A stretch of DNA of 64,000 nt, taken from positions 124,001 through 188,000 of the forward strand of contig NZ_JABSNM010000005.1 of assembly GCF_013294065.1 (NCBI RefSeq), given 5' to 3'. A program made the translations under genes and the position numbers. The DNA comes from Sphaerotilus uruguayifluvii (GTDB taxonomy: Bacteria > Pseudomonadota > Gammaproteobacteria > Burkholderiales > Burkholderiaceae_C). The notes beneath the pieces were generated by a model, which saw only the letters and a list, made by a program, of their open reading frames with translations, searched no databases and was not told the DNA's origin. Shown piece by piece: positions 34,340 through 44,086 of this stretch; position 1 is the stretch's first letter, and each line of letters opens with the position of its first letter.

Positions 34340-35242
34340 ATGATCGATCTGGTGGCGCTGCGGGCGCTGGCGATGGTGCTGCGGCTGGGCTCGTTCGAGC
34401 GTGCGGCGCGCGAGCTGCATGTGACGCCCTCGGCGATCTCGCAGCGGGTGCGCGCGCTCGAGGACCGGCTGGGCTGCATGCTGGTGGTGCGTGCCAGCCC
34501 GACCGAGGCCACGCCCGAGGGCGCGCGGCTGTACCGGCATTTCCTGCAGATCGAACTGCTCGAGGCCGACCTGCGCGAGGACCTGCAGCCGCTGGCCGAG
34601 ATCGATCCGGTCGGCCCCCGCAGCATCCCGATCGCGGTCAACGCCGACAGTCTGGCGACCTGGGTGGTGCCGGCGCTGTCGGACTTCCATGCCCGCACCG
34701 GCGACACGGTGGCGCTGCAGGTCGACGACCAGGATCACACCCGCGAGTGGCTGAAGAACGGCACGGTCGTCGGCGCCGTCACCGCCGCGGCCGAGCCGGT
34801 GGCCGGCTGCCGGGTCGACGCGCTGGGCTCGATGCGCTATGTCGCGGCGGTCAGCCCGGACTTCCGCGCCCGCCATTTCGACGGCCGCTCGCTGGCCGAG
34901 GGCTTCCGGCAGGCGCCGATGCTGGTCTTCAACCAGAAGGACCTGATGCAGCACCGCTTCCTGACCCAGGCCGCCGGGCAGGACTGCGTGCCGCCGCAGT
35001 GGTGGGTGCCCTCGACGCAGGGCTTCCTGGACGCGGCGCTGGCCGGCCTGGGCTGGGGTCTGCATCCGCGCCCGCTGGTGGCCGGCATGCTGGCCGACGG
35101 TCGGCTGGTCGACCTCTGCCCCGGCCACAGCCTGACGGTCACGCTCTACTGGCAGAGCTGGCGGCTGGAGTCGGCGCGGGTGAAGCTGCTGCGCGAATGC
35201 CTGTGGCGTGCCTCCAGCGCGGTGCTCGAGCCCGGCGGCTGA
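34340..35242 (+). CDS. argP: LysR-family regulator, ArgP/IciA type
   Basis: ArgP activates argO in response to arginine or lysine. This 300-residue protein has the LysR N-terminal helix-turn-helix MIDLVALRALAMVLRLGSFE with ELHVTPSAISQRVRALEDRLG. The effector domain carries the ArgP-type segments IAVNADSLATWVVPAL, LQVDDQDHTREWLKNGTVVG and TQGFLDAALAGLGWGLHP. The arrangement opposite argO supports the name. No other target is implied by the neighbourhood. Confidence 0.93.
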   Translation: MIDLVALRALAMVLRLGSFERAARELHVTPSAISQRVRALEDRLGCMLVVRASPTEATPEGARLYRHFLQIELLEADLREDLQPLAEIDPVGPRSIPIAVNADSLATWVVPALSDFHARTGDTVALQVDDQDHTREWLKNGTVVGAVTAAAEPVAGCRVDALGSMRYVAAVSPDFRARHFDGRSLAEGFRQAPMLVFNQKDLMQHRFLTQAAGQDCVPPQWWVPSTQGFLDAALAGLGWGLHPRPLVAGMLADGRLVDLCPGHSLTVTLYWQSWRLESARVKLLRECLWRASSAVLEPGG

Positions 35243-35276
35243 GACGCGGGCCGGGGTGCGGGCCGGGGCGCACGGC

Positions 35277-36191
35277 TCACCAGCGGGTGCGGGTCAGCTC
35301 GTCGCGCAGGTCGAGGTAGATGCGGTGGCGCGTCGCGGTGATCTCGCCGCGATCGAGCGCCGCCAGCACCGTGCAGCCCGGCTCGTGGTCGTGGGTGCAG
35401 TTGGCGAAGCGGCAGCCGCCGAGATGGCGCGCGAAGTCGGGCATCAGCGCGGCCAGATCGGCCGCCGGCACCTGGCGCAGGCCGAATTCCTGGAAGCCGG
35501 GCGAATCGATCAGCGCTGCCTCGTGGGCCTTGTCGAGCCAGTACCAGCGGGTGTGCGTGGTGGTGTGGCGGCCGGAGTTCAGCGCGGTCGAGATCTCGCC
35601 GACCTGCGCGGCCGCGTCCGGCACCAGCAGGTTGACCAGCGTGCTCTTGCCGGTGCCCGACGGTCCCAGCACCAGCGTGGCACCGCTGGAGAGCGCGGCC
35701 AGGCGCGCTCTGGCCTCGTCGGGGCGGGCCTTCAGCGCCACCTCGACGATCGGGTGGCCCATCGCGGCGTAGGGCGCCAGGCGCGCGCGCGCGGCCGCGG
35801 CCGCCTCGCCCAGGTCGGTCTTGTTCAGCAGGATGTGCGCCGGGATGCCGGCGTGCGCGGCGGCGATCAGCGCGCGGGTGAGCTGGCTCTCGCTGAAGAC
35901 CGGCTCGGCGGCGACCATCACCAGCAGCCGGTCGAGGTTGGCGGCGAAGGACTTGGTCTTCCACTCGTCCTGGCGGTAGAAGAGGTTGCGCCGCGGCTCG
36001 ATCGCCTCGATCACGCCCTCGTGGCCGCGGCTGTCGGTGACCTGCCAGCGCACCCGGTCGCCGACCACGCAGTCGCTCTTCTTGCCGCGGGTGCTGCACT
36101 GGACCTCGCGGCCCTCGGGCGTCTCGACGATGTAGTGGCGGCCGTGGCCGGCGATGACACGGCCGATGTCGAGTTCGATGGTTTGCGGCAT
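35277..36191 (-). CDS. rsgA: Ribosome small subunit GTPase
   Basis: RsgA checks late 30S assembly. This 304-residue protein has an N-terminal OB fold (IELDIGRVIAGHGRHYIVET) and a circularly permuted GTPase in which G4 NKTD (123-126) precedes the P-loop GPSGTGKST (176-184). G3 is DSPGFQEFG. A C-terminal zinc knuckle CRFANCTHDHEPGC follows. The start MPQTIELD at 36191 is chosen over an upstream frame at 36224. It lies 10 bases after the protease gene on the same strand, and rsgA with an M48 protease and orn is a recurrent Burkholderiales grouping. Confidence 0.96.
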   Translation of the reverse strand: MPQTIELDIGRVIAGHGRHYIVETPEGREVQCSTRGKKSDCVVGDRVRWQVTDSRGHEGVIEAIEPRRNLFYRQDEWKTKSFAANLDRLLVMVAAEPVFSESQLTRALIAAAHAGIPAHILLNKTDLGEAAAAARARLAPYAAMGHPIVEVALKARPDEARARLAALSSGATLVLGPSGTGKSTLVNLLVPDAAAQVGEISTALNSGRHTTTHTRWYWLDKAHEAALIDSPGFQEFGLRQVPAADLAALMPDFARHLGGCRFANCTHDHEPGCTVLAALDRGEITATRHRIYLDLRDELTRTRW

Positions 36192-36201
36192 GAAGCGGGA
36201 G

Positions 36202-37467
36202 TCAGCGCCCGGCCAGCGCGGCAAGGCGCTCCGACGCGGGCGGGTGGGAATAGTGGAAGCGCACGTACGCCGGGTCCGGCGTCAGCGTCGAGGCATTGTC
36301 CTGGAAGAGCTTGAGCAGCGCCGCGCGCAGGTCGGCGCCCGAGGCCTGGCGGCAGGCGTAGGCGTCGGCCTCGAACTCGTGGCGGCGCGAGACCGCCGCG
36401 GTCAGCGGCGCCAGCAGGAAGCCGAACACCGGGCCGGCCAGCATCAGCAGCAGCAGCGCCAGCGCGTGGTTGGGCGCCATCAGGCTGGGCTGCACGCCCA
36501 GGCCGACGTAGAAGGCCGGCTGCGCCATCAGCCAGCCCAGCAGCGCCAGGCTCGCCAGCCACACGCCCATCAGCGTCAGGATGCGCTTCGGGACATGGCG
36601 GTGGTGGAAGTGGCCGAGCTCGTGCGCCAGCACCGCCTCGACCTCGCCGGGCGTCAGCCGCGACAGCAGCGTGTCGAAGAACACCACCCGCTTGGAGGCG
36701 CCGAAGCCGGTGAAGTAGGCGTTCGCGTGCGCCGAGCGGCGCGAGCCGTCCATCACGAACAGCCCCTGCGCGCGGAAGCCGCAGCGCTGCATCAGCGCCT
36801 CGACGCGGCCCTTCAGCGCCTCGTCGGCCAGCGGCTGGAACTTGTTGAACATCGGTGCGATGACGGTCGGATAGACCACCTGCATCAGCAGCGTGAAGCC
36901 GGCCAGCGCCGCGAAGGCCCACAGCCACCACAGCGGCCCGGCGGCGGCCATCAGCCACAGCACCAGCGCCAGCAGCGGCACGCCGACCACCGCGCCGACG
37001 AGCGCGCCCACCAGCGCGTCCTTCAGCCACAGCCCCGGCGTCATGCGGTTGAAGCCGAAGCGCTGCTCCAGCCGGAAGGTGCGCCACAGGTCGAAGGGCA
37101 GGTCGATCAGGCTGCCGATCACGCTGACGGCCATCACCAGCGCGATCTGGTAGGCCAGGTCGCCCCAGCGCGGCTGCACCGCGTCGCGCACGAGGACGTT
37201 GAGCGCGTCGAGCCCGCCCAGCAGCGTCCAGCCCAGCAGCACCGCGCTGCCCCAGGCGGTGGTCAGCAGCTCCAGGCGCTGGCGCGCGATCGTGTAGTCG
37301 GCGGCCTTGCGGTGCGCCTCCAGGCTGACGGTGCCGGCGAAGTCGGCCGGCACCGCGTCGCGGTGGCGCGCCACATGGCGGATCTGGCGGCCGATCAGCC
37401 ACAGCCGCAGCACCAGCCGCAGCACCACGGCGGCGGCGAAGACGGACATCACGACAAGCGAGTTCAT
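36202..37467 (-). CDS. Ste24-type M48 membrane metalloprotease
   Basis: This 421-residue inner-membrane zinc protease has an N-terminal hydrophobic region (about 1-25, 70-125), more helices (about 150-200), and the zinc motif HELGH (282-286). The CAAX-protease-like blocks [15 protein letters not shown] and [12 protein letters not shown] are present. The third zinc ligand is in [13 protein letters not shown]. This is the eukaryotic CAAX prenyl protease (Ste24) relative found in betaproteobacteria; bacterial substrates are unknown. An ATG three codons upstream (37476) is possible. It is divergent from orn. Confidence 0.9.
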   Translation of the reverse strand: MNSLVVMSVFAAAVVLRLVLRLWLIGRQIRHVARHRDAVPADFAGTVSLEAHRKAADYTIARQRLELLTTAWGSAVLLGWTLLGGLDALNVLVRDAVQPRWGDLAYQIALVMAVSVIGSLIDLPFDLWRTFRLEQRFGFNRMTPGLWLKDALVGALVGAVVGVPLLALVLWLMAAAGPLWWLWAFAALAGFTLLMQVVYPTVIAPMFNKFQPLADEALKGRVEALMQRCGFRAQGLFVMDGSRRSAHANAYFTGFGASKRVVFFDTLLSRLTPGEVEAVLAHELGHFHHRHVPKRILTLMGVWLASLALLGWLMAQPAFYVGLGVQPSLMAPNHALALLLLMLAGPVFGFLLAPLTAAVSRRHEFEADAYACRQASGADLRAALLKLFQDNASTLTPDPAYVRFHYSHPPASERLAALAGR

Positions 37468-37525
37468 GCGCGGCATTCTCGCCGATGGCGCGTGGGAAAA
37501 TCCCGGCCTTCCGATGGAGTCCCCG

Positions 37526-38095
37526 ATGTCCGATCTGACTGTTCCCGAACTTGCCCGCCACGACCAGAACCTGATCTGGGTCGACATGGAGATGACCGGC
37601 CTCGACCCGATGACCGACCGCATCATCGAGATCGCCGTCGTCGTCACCGACGCGCAGCTCAATGTGCGCGTCGAGGGCCCGGTGATCGCGGTGCACCAGT
37701 CCGACGAGGTGCTGAACCGGATGGACGCCTGGAACAAGGGCACGCACGGCAAGAGCGGCCTGATCGACCGGGTCAAGGCCTCGACGATCGACGAGGACGC
37801 CGCGCAGCTGCAGGTGATCGAGTTCCTGCGCAGGTACGTCAGCGCCAAGGCCTCGCCGATGTGCGGCAACAGCATCTGCCAGGACCGCCGCTTCATGGCC
37901 AACTACATGAAGCGTCTGGAGGCCTTCTTCCACTACCGCAACGTCGACGTCTCGACGCTGAAGGAGCTGGCGCGGCGCTGGCAGCCGGGCCTGGTCGAGG
38001 GCTTCAAGAAGCACCAGAAGCACACCGCGCTGGCCGACATCCACGAGTCGATCGACGAGCTGCAGTACTACCGCCAGCACATCCTGAAGATCTGA
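37526..38095 (+). CDS. orn: Oligoribonuclease
   Basis: Orn degrades 2-5-mer RNAs, including pGpG from c-di-GMP turnover. This 189-residue DEDDh exonuclease shows [20 protein letters not shown] (D20, E22), the block [36 protein letters not shown] and [18 protein letters not shown] with the final His and Asp. ATG 37526 is preceded by GGAG; an in-frame ATG at 37514 is less well placed. It is a single gene between the divergent protease gene and a convergent MarR gene. Confidence 0.96.
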   Translation: MSDLTVPELARHDQNLIWVDMEMTGLDPMTDRIIEIAVVVTDAQLNVRVEGPVIAVHQSDEVLNRMDAWNKGTHGKSGLIDRVKASTIDEDAAQLQVIEFLRRYVSAKASPMCGNSICQDRRFMANYMKRLEAFFHYRNVDVSTLKELARRWQPGLVEGFKKHQKHTALADIHESIDELQYYRQHILKI

Positions 38096-38114
38096 GGGCG
38101 GCGGCGCCCGGCGT

Positions 38115-38588
38115 TCAGTCCGCGGCGCTCACCTGGTGCCGCGCCACCTTGTCGAGCAGCTCGATCAGCATCGCGCGCTCGGCGCGGCTGAGCGCGCCGT
38201 CGAGGTCGGCCTCCATCGAGGGCGTGCGCGAGAGCGCCTGGTCGGTCAGCGCGCGGCCGGCCGAGCTCAGCAGCACATGCTGCGAGCGCCGGTCGGTCTC
38301 GCTGCGGATGCGCTCGATCAGGCCGCGCTCCTGCATGCGGTCGAGCAGGATCGTCAGGTTCGGCGCCGACAGCGCCAGCGCCTGCGCGAGCTGCTTCGGG
38401 GTGAGGCGGATGCTGGCATCGAGCAGCATCAGCAGCGAGTACTCGACCGGGCGCAGCTCGAGCGGCTGGCCGACATGGCGCAGGAACATCGCCTGCGTCG
38501 TGACCCGCGCGCGGGCGACGTGGTAGCCGACGACATCGTCGAGCACGCCCTGGCGGACCGGATTCTTCTTGGCGTGGGGGGTGTCCAT
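38115..38588 (-). CDS. MarR-family regulator, CouR-like candidate
   Basis: This 157-residue winged-helix repressor has the helical dimerisation ends and the MarR core RPVEYSLLMLLDASIRLTPK, LAQALALSAPNLTILLDRMQE and the wing IRSETDRRSQHVLLS. It lies at the downstream end of the acyl-CoA dehydrogenase/ABC/feruloyl-CoA synthase cluster on the same strand. In other proteobacteria hydroxycinnamate genes are controlled by MarR proteins (CouR, FerC, FerR) that are released by the hydroxycinnamoyl-CoA. I infer a similar role; no operator could be confirmed by eye. Confidence 0.88.
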   Translation of the reverse strand: MDTPHAKKNPVRQGVLDDVVGYHVARARVTTQAMFLRHVGQPLELRPVEYSLLMLLDASIRLTPKQLAQALALSAPNLTILLDRMQERGLIERIRSETDRRSQHVLLSSAGRALTDQALSRTPSMEADLDGALSRAERAMLIELLDKVARHQVSAAD

Positions 38589-38635
38589 GCCGCCATCTTG
38601 CCCGCACTCGGGCGGGGGGCCCGCGGGCGAGCGGC

Positions 38636-40447
38636 TCAGAGCCCCGGCCACGCCAGCTCCGGCACGCCGGATTCGATGCGCGTCCAGCGCCAGCGCGAGG
38701 CCGGCAGCAGCCAGTCGCGGCCGTGCGCGCACAGCGCCTGCAGGCGCTGGCGCCGCGCCGCGTCCTGGTCGCCCAGGCTGGCCCGCAGCAGCCGCGCCCA
38801 GGCCCAGGCCAGCAGCGTGTGGCCGAGCGCGTGCAGGTAGTCGTCGGCGACCAGGAAGGGCAGGTCCGGGCGCGCCGCGCGCTCGCGCTGCAGCGTCGCG
38901 GTGGCGCGCTCCAGGGTCGCGGCCTCGTCGCGCAGCAGCGCGGCCCAGCGCGCCAGGCCGGCCGGATCGCCGTCCGCGGCGGTCTCGGCCTGCGTGTCGA
39001 GCGTGGCGGCCTCGTCGCGCAGCACCTCCAGCAGCAGCGCCAGCCGCCCCGGCCGGTCGAGCACCTTGCGCATCAGCAGGTCGATGGCCTGGATCTCGTT
39101 GGTGCCTTCGTAGATCAGCGCGACGCGGCTGTCGCGCACATGCTGCTCGATGCCCCAGTCGTGCACATAGCCGTGGCCGCCGAGCACGCCCAGCGCCTCG
39201 TTGGCGCCGTGGTGGCCCAGGTGGGTCAGGAAGGCCTTGACCACCGGCGTGAGCAGGGCGACCAGATCGTGGCGCTGCGCGCGCAGCGCGGCGTCCGGAT
39301 GGTGCTCGGCCTCGTCGAGCAGCAGCGCGGTCCAGTAGGCGATCACCCGCGCGCCCTCGGTGCGGGCCTGCAGGTCGAGCAGGATGCGGCGCATCGCCGG
39401 ATGCCAGGCGATCGGGTCGGGGCCGCGGGCGGCTGCAGCGTCGCTGCCGGCCGGGCGGCTCGGCGCGCGCAGCTGCAGCCGCTCCTGCGCGTAGGCCGAG
39501 GCGATGCGGGTGGCCGCCTCCAGGTGCCCCAGGCCCTGCATGCCGACATGCAGCCGCGCCGAGTTCATCATCAGGAACATCGCCGCCAGGCCGGCGTTGG
39601 GCTCGCCCAGGATCCAGCCCTCGGCCTGCTCGAAGCGCATCTGCGCGGTGGCGCTGCCCTTGATGCCCATCTTCTTCTCGATGCCGTCGCACCAGGCGCC
39701 GTTGCGCCGGCCGTCGGGCAGGATCTTCGGGACCAGCACCAGCGTCAGGCCCTTGGTGCCGTCCGGTGCGCCGGGCAGGCGCGCCAGCACCAGGTGGACG
39801 ATGTTGTCCGTCATGTCCTGGTCGCCGCCGGAGATGAAGATCTTCTGGCCGGTGACGGTGACGGCCGCGCCGTTGACCACCGGCGCGGCCGCGTCCACCG
39901 GCTTGCAGCGGGTGCGGCTCAGGCCGAGGTCGCTGCCGGCCTGCGGCTCGGTCAGGTTCATCGTCGCCAGCCATTCGCCGCTGACGACCTTGGGCAGATA
40001 GCGCTCGCGCAGCGCCGGCACCGCGTGGTGGCCGATGGCCTCGCAGGCGCCGTGCAGCAGGCCGGGGTACATCGTCCAGGCGTGGTTGGCGCCCACCAGC
40101 ATCTCGAAGAGCGCGGCGTTGAGCAGCTGCGGCAGGCCCTGGCCGCCGTCCTCGGGCGCGCAGGGCAGGGCGGGCCAGCCGCCCTCGACGAAGGCCCGCC
40201 AGGCGGCGGGAAATCCGTCGGGCGTCTTCACCGCGCCGCCGGACTGCCAGGTGCAGCCCTGCAGGTCGGCCGGGCCGTTCAGCGGCGCGATCACGTCCTG
40301 CGCGAAGCGGCCGGCCTGCTCCAGTACCTCGCGCGCCAGATCGGCGTCGACCTCGGCGAAGTCAGGCATCGCGCGCCAGGAGGCCGGTGCGTCGAGCACC
40401 TGCTCGATGACGAAGCGCATGCGCTCCAGCGGGGGGGTGTAGCTCAT
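38636..40447 (-). CDS. Acyl-CoA dehydrogenase (large, FadE/DmdC-type)
   Basis: This 603-residue flavoprotein introduces the alpha-beta double bond in an acyl-CoA. It carries the long-form N-terminus, the FAD block TEPQAGSDLGLSRT, GQKIFISGGDQDMTDNIVHLVLAR, KMGIKGSATAQMRFE, the late GVLGGHGYVHDWGIEQHVRD and the catalytic region VALIYEGTNEIQAIDLLMRK, where the family base is the Glu of YEGTNEIQ. A C-terminal helical extension of about 150 residues fits the DmdC/3-methylmercaptopropionyl-CoA or phenylpropanoyl-CoA type. In this cluster an aryl-propanoyl-CoA substrate is plausible. Confidence 0.92.
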   Translation of the reverse strand: MSYTPPLERMRFVIEQVLDAPASWRAMPDFAEVDADLAREVLEQAGRFAQDVIAPLNGPADLQGCTWQSGGAVKTPDGFPAAWRAFVEGGWPALPCAPEDGGQGLPQLLNAALFEMLVGANHAWTMYPGLLHGACEAIGHHAVPALRERYLPKVVSGEWLATMNLTEPQAGSDLGLSRTRCKPVDAAAPVVNGAAVTVTGQKIFISGGDQDMTDNIVHLVLARLPGAPDGTKGLTLVLVPKILPDGRRNGAWCDGIEKKMGIKGSATAQMRFEQAEGWILGEPNAGLAAMFLMMNSARLHVGMQGLGHLEAATRIASAYAQERLQLRAPSRPAGSDAAAARGPDPIAWHPAMRRILLDLQARTEGARVIAYWTALLLDEAEHHPDAALRAQRHDLVALLTPVVKAFLTHLGHHGANEALGVLGGHGYVHDWGIEQHVRDSRVALIYEGTNEIQAIDLLMRKVLDRPGRLALLLEVLRDEAATLDTQAETAADGDPAGLARWAALLRDEAATLERATATLQRERAARPDLPFLVADDYLHALGHTLLAWAWARLLRASLGDQDAARRQRLQALCAHGRDWLLPASRWRWTRIESGVPELAWPGL

Positions 40448-40466
40448 GTCCGGGCTCCGGGGCGCA

Positions 40467-41186
40467 TCACTTCTTGGCGCCCAGATAGGTCTCGATGACG
40501 CGCGGGTCGACCGCCAGTTCCTTGGCGGGGCCCTCCAGCGCGATCGCGCCGGTCTCCAGCACATAGCCGTAGTCGGCGACTTCCAGCGCGGCGCGCGCGT
40601 TCTGCTCGATCAGCAGGATGGAGACGCCCGTCTCGCGCAGCCGCTCGACGATGCGGAAGATCTCGCGCACGATCAGCGGCGCCAGGCCCAGGCTGGGCTC
40701 GTCGAGCATCAGCACCTTGGGCTGGCTCATCAGCGCGCGGCCGACCGCCAGCATCTGGCGCTCGCCGCCCGACATCGTGCCGGCCTGCTGGTCGCGGCGC
40801 TCCTTCAGGCGCGGGAAGAGGTCGTAGACGCGCTCGAGCTGCTCCAGCCACTGGCCGTTGCCGCGGCGCTTCTGGCGCCAGCCGCCCAGCACCAGGTTGT
40901 CCTCGACGGTCATCGTCGAGAACAGCTCGCGCTTCTCGGGCACCAGCGCCAGGCCGGCCATCACCCGCTCCTCGAGCGGCATGTCGATGATGTCGCGGCC
41001 GTCGAAGGTGATCGCGCCGCGCGCGGGCAGCACGCCCATCAGCGCGTTGAGCGTCGTCGACTTGCCGGCGCCGTTGGGGCCGATCACCGTCACCACGCTG
41101 CCCTGGGGCAGCCTCAGGTCCAGGCCCGAGAGCACCTCGGCCTTGCCGTAGCCGGCGCGCAGGCCGCGCACTTGCAGCAGATCCAT
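40467..41186 (-). CDS. livF: ABC transporter ATP-binding protein LivF
   Basis: This 239-residue ATPase has Walker [10 protein letters not shown], the LivF-type Q-loop region GLALVPEKRELFSTMTVEDNL, signature MSGGERQMLAVGRALM, Walker B KVLMLDEPSLGLAP and the H-loop replaced by the family form LLIEQNARAALEVAD. It pairs with the LivG-type ATPase that is fused to LivM next to it. Neighbouring genes suggest aromatic acids rather than amino acids as cargo. Confidence 0.94.
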   Translation of the reverse strand: MDLLQVRGLRAGYGKAEVLSGLDLRLPQGSVVTVIGPNGAGKSTTLNALMGVLPARGAITFDGRDIIDMPLEERVMAGLALVPEKRELFSTMTVEDNLVLGGWRQKRRGNGQWLEQLERVYDLFPRLKERRDQQAGTMSGGERQMLAVGRALMSQPKVLMLDEPSLGLAPLIVREIFRIVERLRETGVSILLIEQNARAALEVADYGYVLETGAIALEGPAKELAVDPRVIETYLGAKK

Positions 41187-41214
41187 CGTCCTTGTCTCCC
41201 GTGAAGGCTGAGTC

Positions 41215-43011
41215 TCAGTGCTCGGTGCCGAGGTAGGCCGCGCGCACCTCGGGGCTGTCCTGCACCTCGGCCGGCGTGCCCTCGATCAGCTTGGTGCCGA
41301 ACTCCATCACCACGATGCGGTCGGTCAGGTTCATCACGAAGTCCATGTCGTGCTCGACCAGCAGCAGGCTCATGCCCTCGCTTTTCAGCTGGCGCAGCAC
41401 CGCGGCCAGCGCCTGCTTCTCCTTGTGGCGCAGGCCGGCGGCGGGCTCGTCGAGCAGCAGCAGCGCCGGGTCGGTGCACAGCGCGCGCGCGATCTCCATC
41501 AGCCGCGCCGGGCCCAGCGCCAGGTTGCCGGCGAGCTCGTGCATCTGCTCCTTCATGCCGATGCGCTCGAGCTGGCGCTCGGCCTCGCGGAAGAGGCGGC
41601 GCTCCTCGTCGCGGTCCAGCCGCAGCATCGCCTGCGCCATGCCGGCCGAGCTGCGCAGGTAGCCGCCCAGCGCGACGTTCTCCAGCACCGTCATGTCGGG
41701 CAGCATCTTGACGTGCTGGAAGGTGCGGCTCATGCCGCGCCGCGCGATCTCGCGCGAGGCCAGCGCCGAGACGTCCTCGCCGCGGAAGCTCACCCGCCCG
41801 GAGGTCTTCGACAGCACGCCCGAGACCAGGTTGAAGGTGGTCGACTTGCCCGCGCCGTTCGGGCCGATCAGGCCGATGATCTCGCCGGCATGGATCTGGA
41901 ACGACACGTCGTTGACCGCCACCAGGCCGCCGAACTGCTTGCGCACCCGGTCGACGTCGAGCAGCAGCTCGCCCGGCGCCGGCTTGGCGCGCTCGGGCAG
42001 CGGCGCGGCGTCGGCCCAGTCGCGCACCCGGCGCTTCTCCGGCAGGAAGCGCGCGAACAGGCGCTCGATGTGCGGCCACAGGCCCTCGGAGGCGTACTTC
42101 AGCACCACCACCAGCACCAGGCCGAAGACGATGACCTCGTAGTTGCCGCTGGTGCCGATCAGCCGCGGCAGCCAGTCCTTCAGCTGGTCCTCGGTCAGCT
42201 TGACCAGCGCCGCGCCGGTGAAGGCGCCCCAGACCTGGCCGACGCCGCCCAGCACCGCCATGAACAGGTACTCGATGCCCTTCGACAGCGAGAAGGGCGA
42301 GGGGTTCACGGTGCGCTGGAAGTGCGCGAAGAGCCAGCCCGAGACCGAGGCCAGCATCGCCGCCAGCACGAAGACCTGGACCTTGTAGCGGTAGGTCGAG
42401 ATGCCCATCGCCTCGGCCATGGTCGTGCCGCCCTTGAGCGCGCGGATCGCGCGGCCGCTGCGCGAGTCCAGCAGGCGGATGACCGCCAGCGCCGCCAGCA
42501 GCGCGATCGTCCAGATCACGTAGAAGTAGCTGCGCCCGGAGCCGAGGTCGAGGCCGAACAGGCTCAGCGCCGGCACGCCCAGGATGCCGTCGTACTTGCC
42601 CAGCGACTCCATGTTCGACATGGTGTAGTAGAGCGACAGCGCCCAGGCGATGGTCGCCAGCGGCAGGTAGTGGCCCGACATGCGCAGCGTGACGGCGGCC
42701 AGCACCAGCGCCACGAGCACGGTGATGGCCAGGCCGATGAACAGCGTCAGCCACGGCGACAGCCCGACGTTCACCGCCAGCGTGGCCGCGGTGTAGGCGC
42801 CGATGCCGACGAAGGCGGCCTGGCCGAAGGAGGTCAGGCCCGCCACGCCCGTCAGCAGCACCAGGCCGAGCGAGACGATGGCGTTCAGGCCGATGTAGTC
42901 GAGCTGGGTGATCCAGAACTCGGGAACCGGCAGGACCGGCAGCAGCGCGAGCAGCGCGGCGAAGGCGATGAACCAGCGTGTACGGGCCGACACCACGTCA
43001 ATCCTCCTCAT
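41215..43011 (-). CDS. Fused LivM permease-LivG ATPase
   Basis: A 598-residue fusion. Residues about 1-320 are a LivM-type permease: [29 protein letters not shown]-type core (here split as [20 protein letters not shown] and [14 protein letters not shown]), [17 protein letters not shown] and [17 protein letters not shown]. Residues about 350-598 are a LivG-type ATPase with Walker [26 protein letters not shown], Walker [12 protein letters not shown] and [12 protein letters not shown]. The ABC signature is altered: the usual LSGGQ position reads [15 protein letters not shown] (bases about 41484-41525). It overlaps livH by 14 bases. Fusion is real, with no stop or frame break between the parts. 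Confidence 0.92.
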   Translation of the reverse strand: MRRIDVVSARTRWFIAFAALLALLPVLPVPEFWITQLDYIGLNAIVSLGLVLLTGVAGLTSFGQAAFVGIGAYTAATLAVNVGLSPWLTLFIGLAITVLVALVLAAVTLRMSGHYLPLATIAWALSLYYTMSNMESLGKYDGILGVPALSLFGLDLGSGRSYFYVIWTIALLAALAVIRLLDSRSGRAIRALKGGTTMAEAMGISTYRYKVQVFVLAAMLASVSGWLFAHFQRTVNPSPFSLSKGIEYLFMAVLGGVGQVWGAFTGAALVKLTEDQLKDWLPRLIGTSGNYEVIVFGLVLVVVLKYASEGLWPHIERLFARFLPEKRRVRDWADAAPLPERAKPAPGELLLDVDRVRKQFGGLVAVNDVSFQIHAGEIIGLIGPNGAGKSTTFNLVSGVLSKTSGRVSFRGEDVSALASREIARRGMSRTFQHVKMLPDMTVLENVALGGYLRSSAGMAQAMLRLDRDEERRLFREAERQLERIGMKEQMHELAGNLALGPARLMEIARALCTDPALLLLDEPAAGLRHKEKQALAAVLRQLKSEGMSLLLVEHDMDFVMNLTDRIVVMEFGTKLIEGTPAEVQDSPEVRAAYLGTEH

Positions 43012-44035
43012 GATGCGGGTCGCGCAGCGAACGCCACAGCAGGACCGGCAGGATGGAGGTGAACACGATCACCTCCTTGAACGAACTGGCCCAGAACGAG
43101 CCGAACGATTCGAGCAGGCCGACGAGCATCGCGCCCACCAGCGCCATCGGGTAGCTCGACAGCCCGGCGAACACCGCCGCGACGAAGCCCTTCAGGCCGA
43201 TCAGGAAGCCCGAGTCGTAGAACACCGTGGTGGTCGGGCCGATCAGCAGGCCCGAGAGCGCGCCGATGAAGGCCGCCATCGTGAAGCTCAGCCGCCCGGC
43301 CTGCACCGTCGAGATGCCCATCAGCCGCGCGCCCAGGCGGTTGACCGCGGTCGCGCGCAGCGCCTTGCCGTAGAGCGAGCGCTCGAAGAACAGCCACAGC
43401 ATCACGATCAGCGCTGCCGAGGCCAGGAAGATGATGACCGTCTGCCCCGAGAGCATCAGCGGCCCGGCGGCGAAGCGCTCGTCCCAGAAGCTCGGGTTGC
43501 GGAAGCCCTCGGCGCCGAAGAACAGCAGCCCCAGGCCGATCAGCGCGAAATGCACGCCCACCGAGACGATCAGCAGCACCAGCACGGTGGCGTCGGCCAG
43601 CGACTCGTAGGCGAGCCGGTAGGTCAGCCCGCCCAGCGGCGTGACGATGGCCAGCGTCAGCAGCGCCTGCGCCACCAGCGGCAGCTGCATCGGCGCGACG
43701 ACGACGGCCAGCGCCGACACCGCCACCGGCACCGCCAGCGTCAGGGCCGCCTCGCGCAGCAGCAGCGCGGTGGCGCGGCGCTGGCGCAGGCCCTGCACCA
43801 GGCCGGTCAGCGCCGCCAGTCCCGCCATGATCAGCAGCAGCCAGACGGTGCCGGGCACCCGGCCGGCCTGCAGCAGCGCCAGCGTGAGCGCCCCGAAGGC
43901 GACGAACTCGCCCTGCGGGATGAAGATCACCCGGGTGACGGCGAAGAGCAGCACCGTCGCGGTGGCCAGCAGCGCGTAGACCGCGCCGTTGGTCACCCCG
44001 TCGAGTGCGAGGATGCTTGCGATCGAGAGGTCCAT
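42998..44035 (-). CDS. livH: Branched-chain-type ABC permease LivH
   Basis: This 345-residue permease has about eight helices and the LivH blocks [39 protein letters not shown] and the cytoplasmic EAA-like coupling region [20 protein letters not shown]. The [16 protein letters not shown]-like end is read here as [18 protein letters not shown]. An insertion of about 50 residues in the middle makes it longer than the usual 290-310. It overlaps the fused LivM-LivG gene, giving a compact importer operon read from livK through livF. Confidence 0.92.
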   Translation of the reverse strand: MDLSIASILALDGVTNGAVYALLATATVLLFAVTRVIFIPQGEFVAFGALTLALLQAGRVPGTVWLLLIMAGLAALTGLVQGLRQRRATALLLREAALTLAVPVAVSALAVVVAPMQLPLVAQALLTLAIVTPLGGLTYRLAYESLADATVLVLLIVSVGVHFALIGLGLLFFGAEGFRNPSFWDERFAAGPLMLSGQTVIIFLASAALIVMLWLFFERSLYGKALRATAVNRLGARLMGISTVQAGRLSFTMAAFIGALSGLLIGPTTTVFYDSGFLIGLKGFVAAVFAGLSSYPMALVGAMLVGLLESFGSFWASSFKEVIVFTSILPVLLWRSLRDPHHEED

Positions 44036-44086
44036 GGGTTCGTCTCGTGCGGGCCCGGGCCGGCGGCGGCGCGGGCGGGGCGGTTG

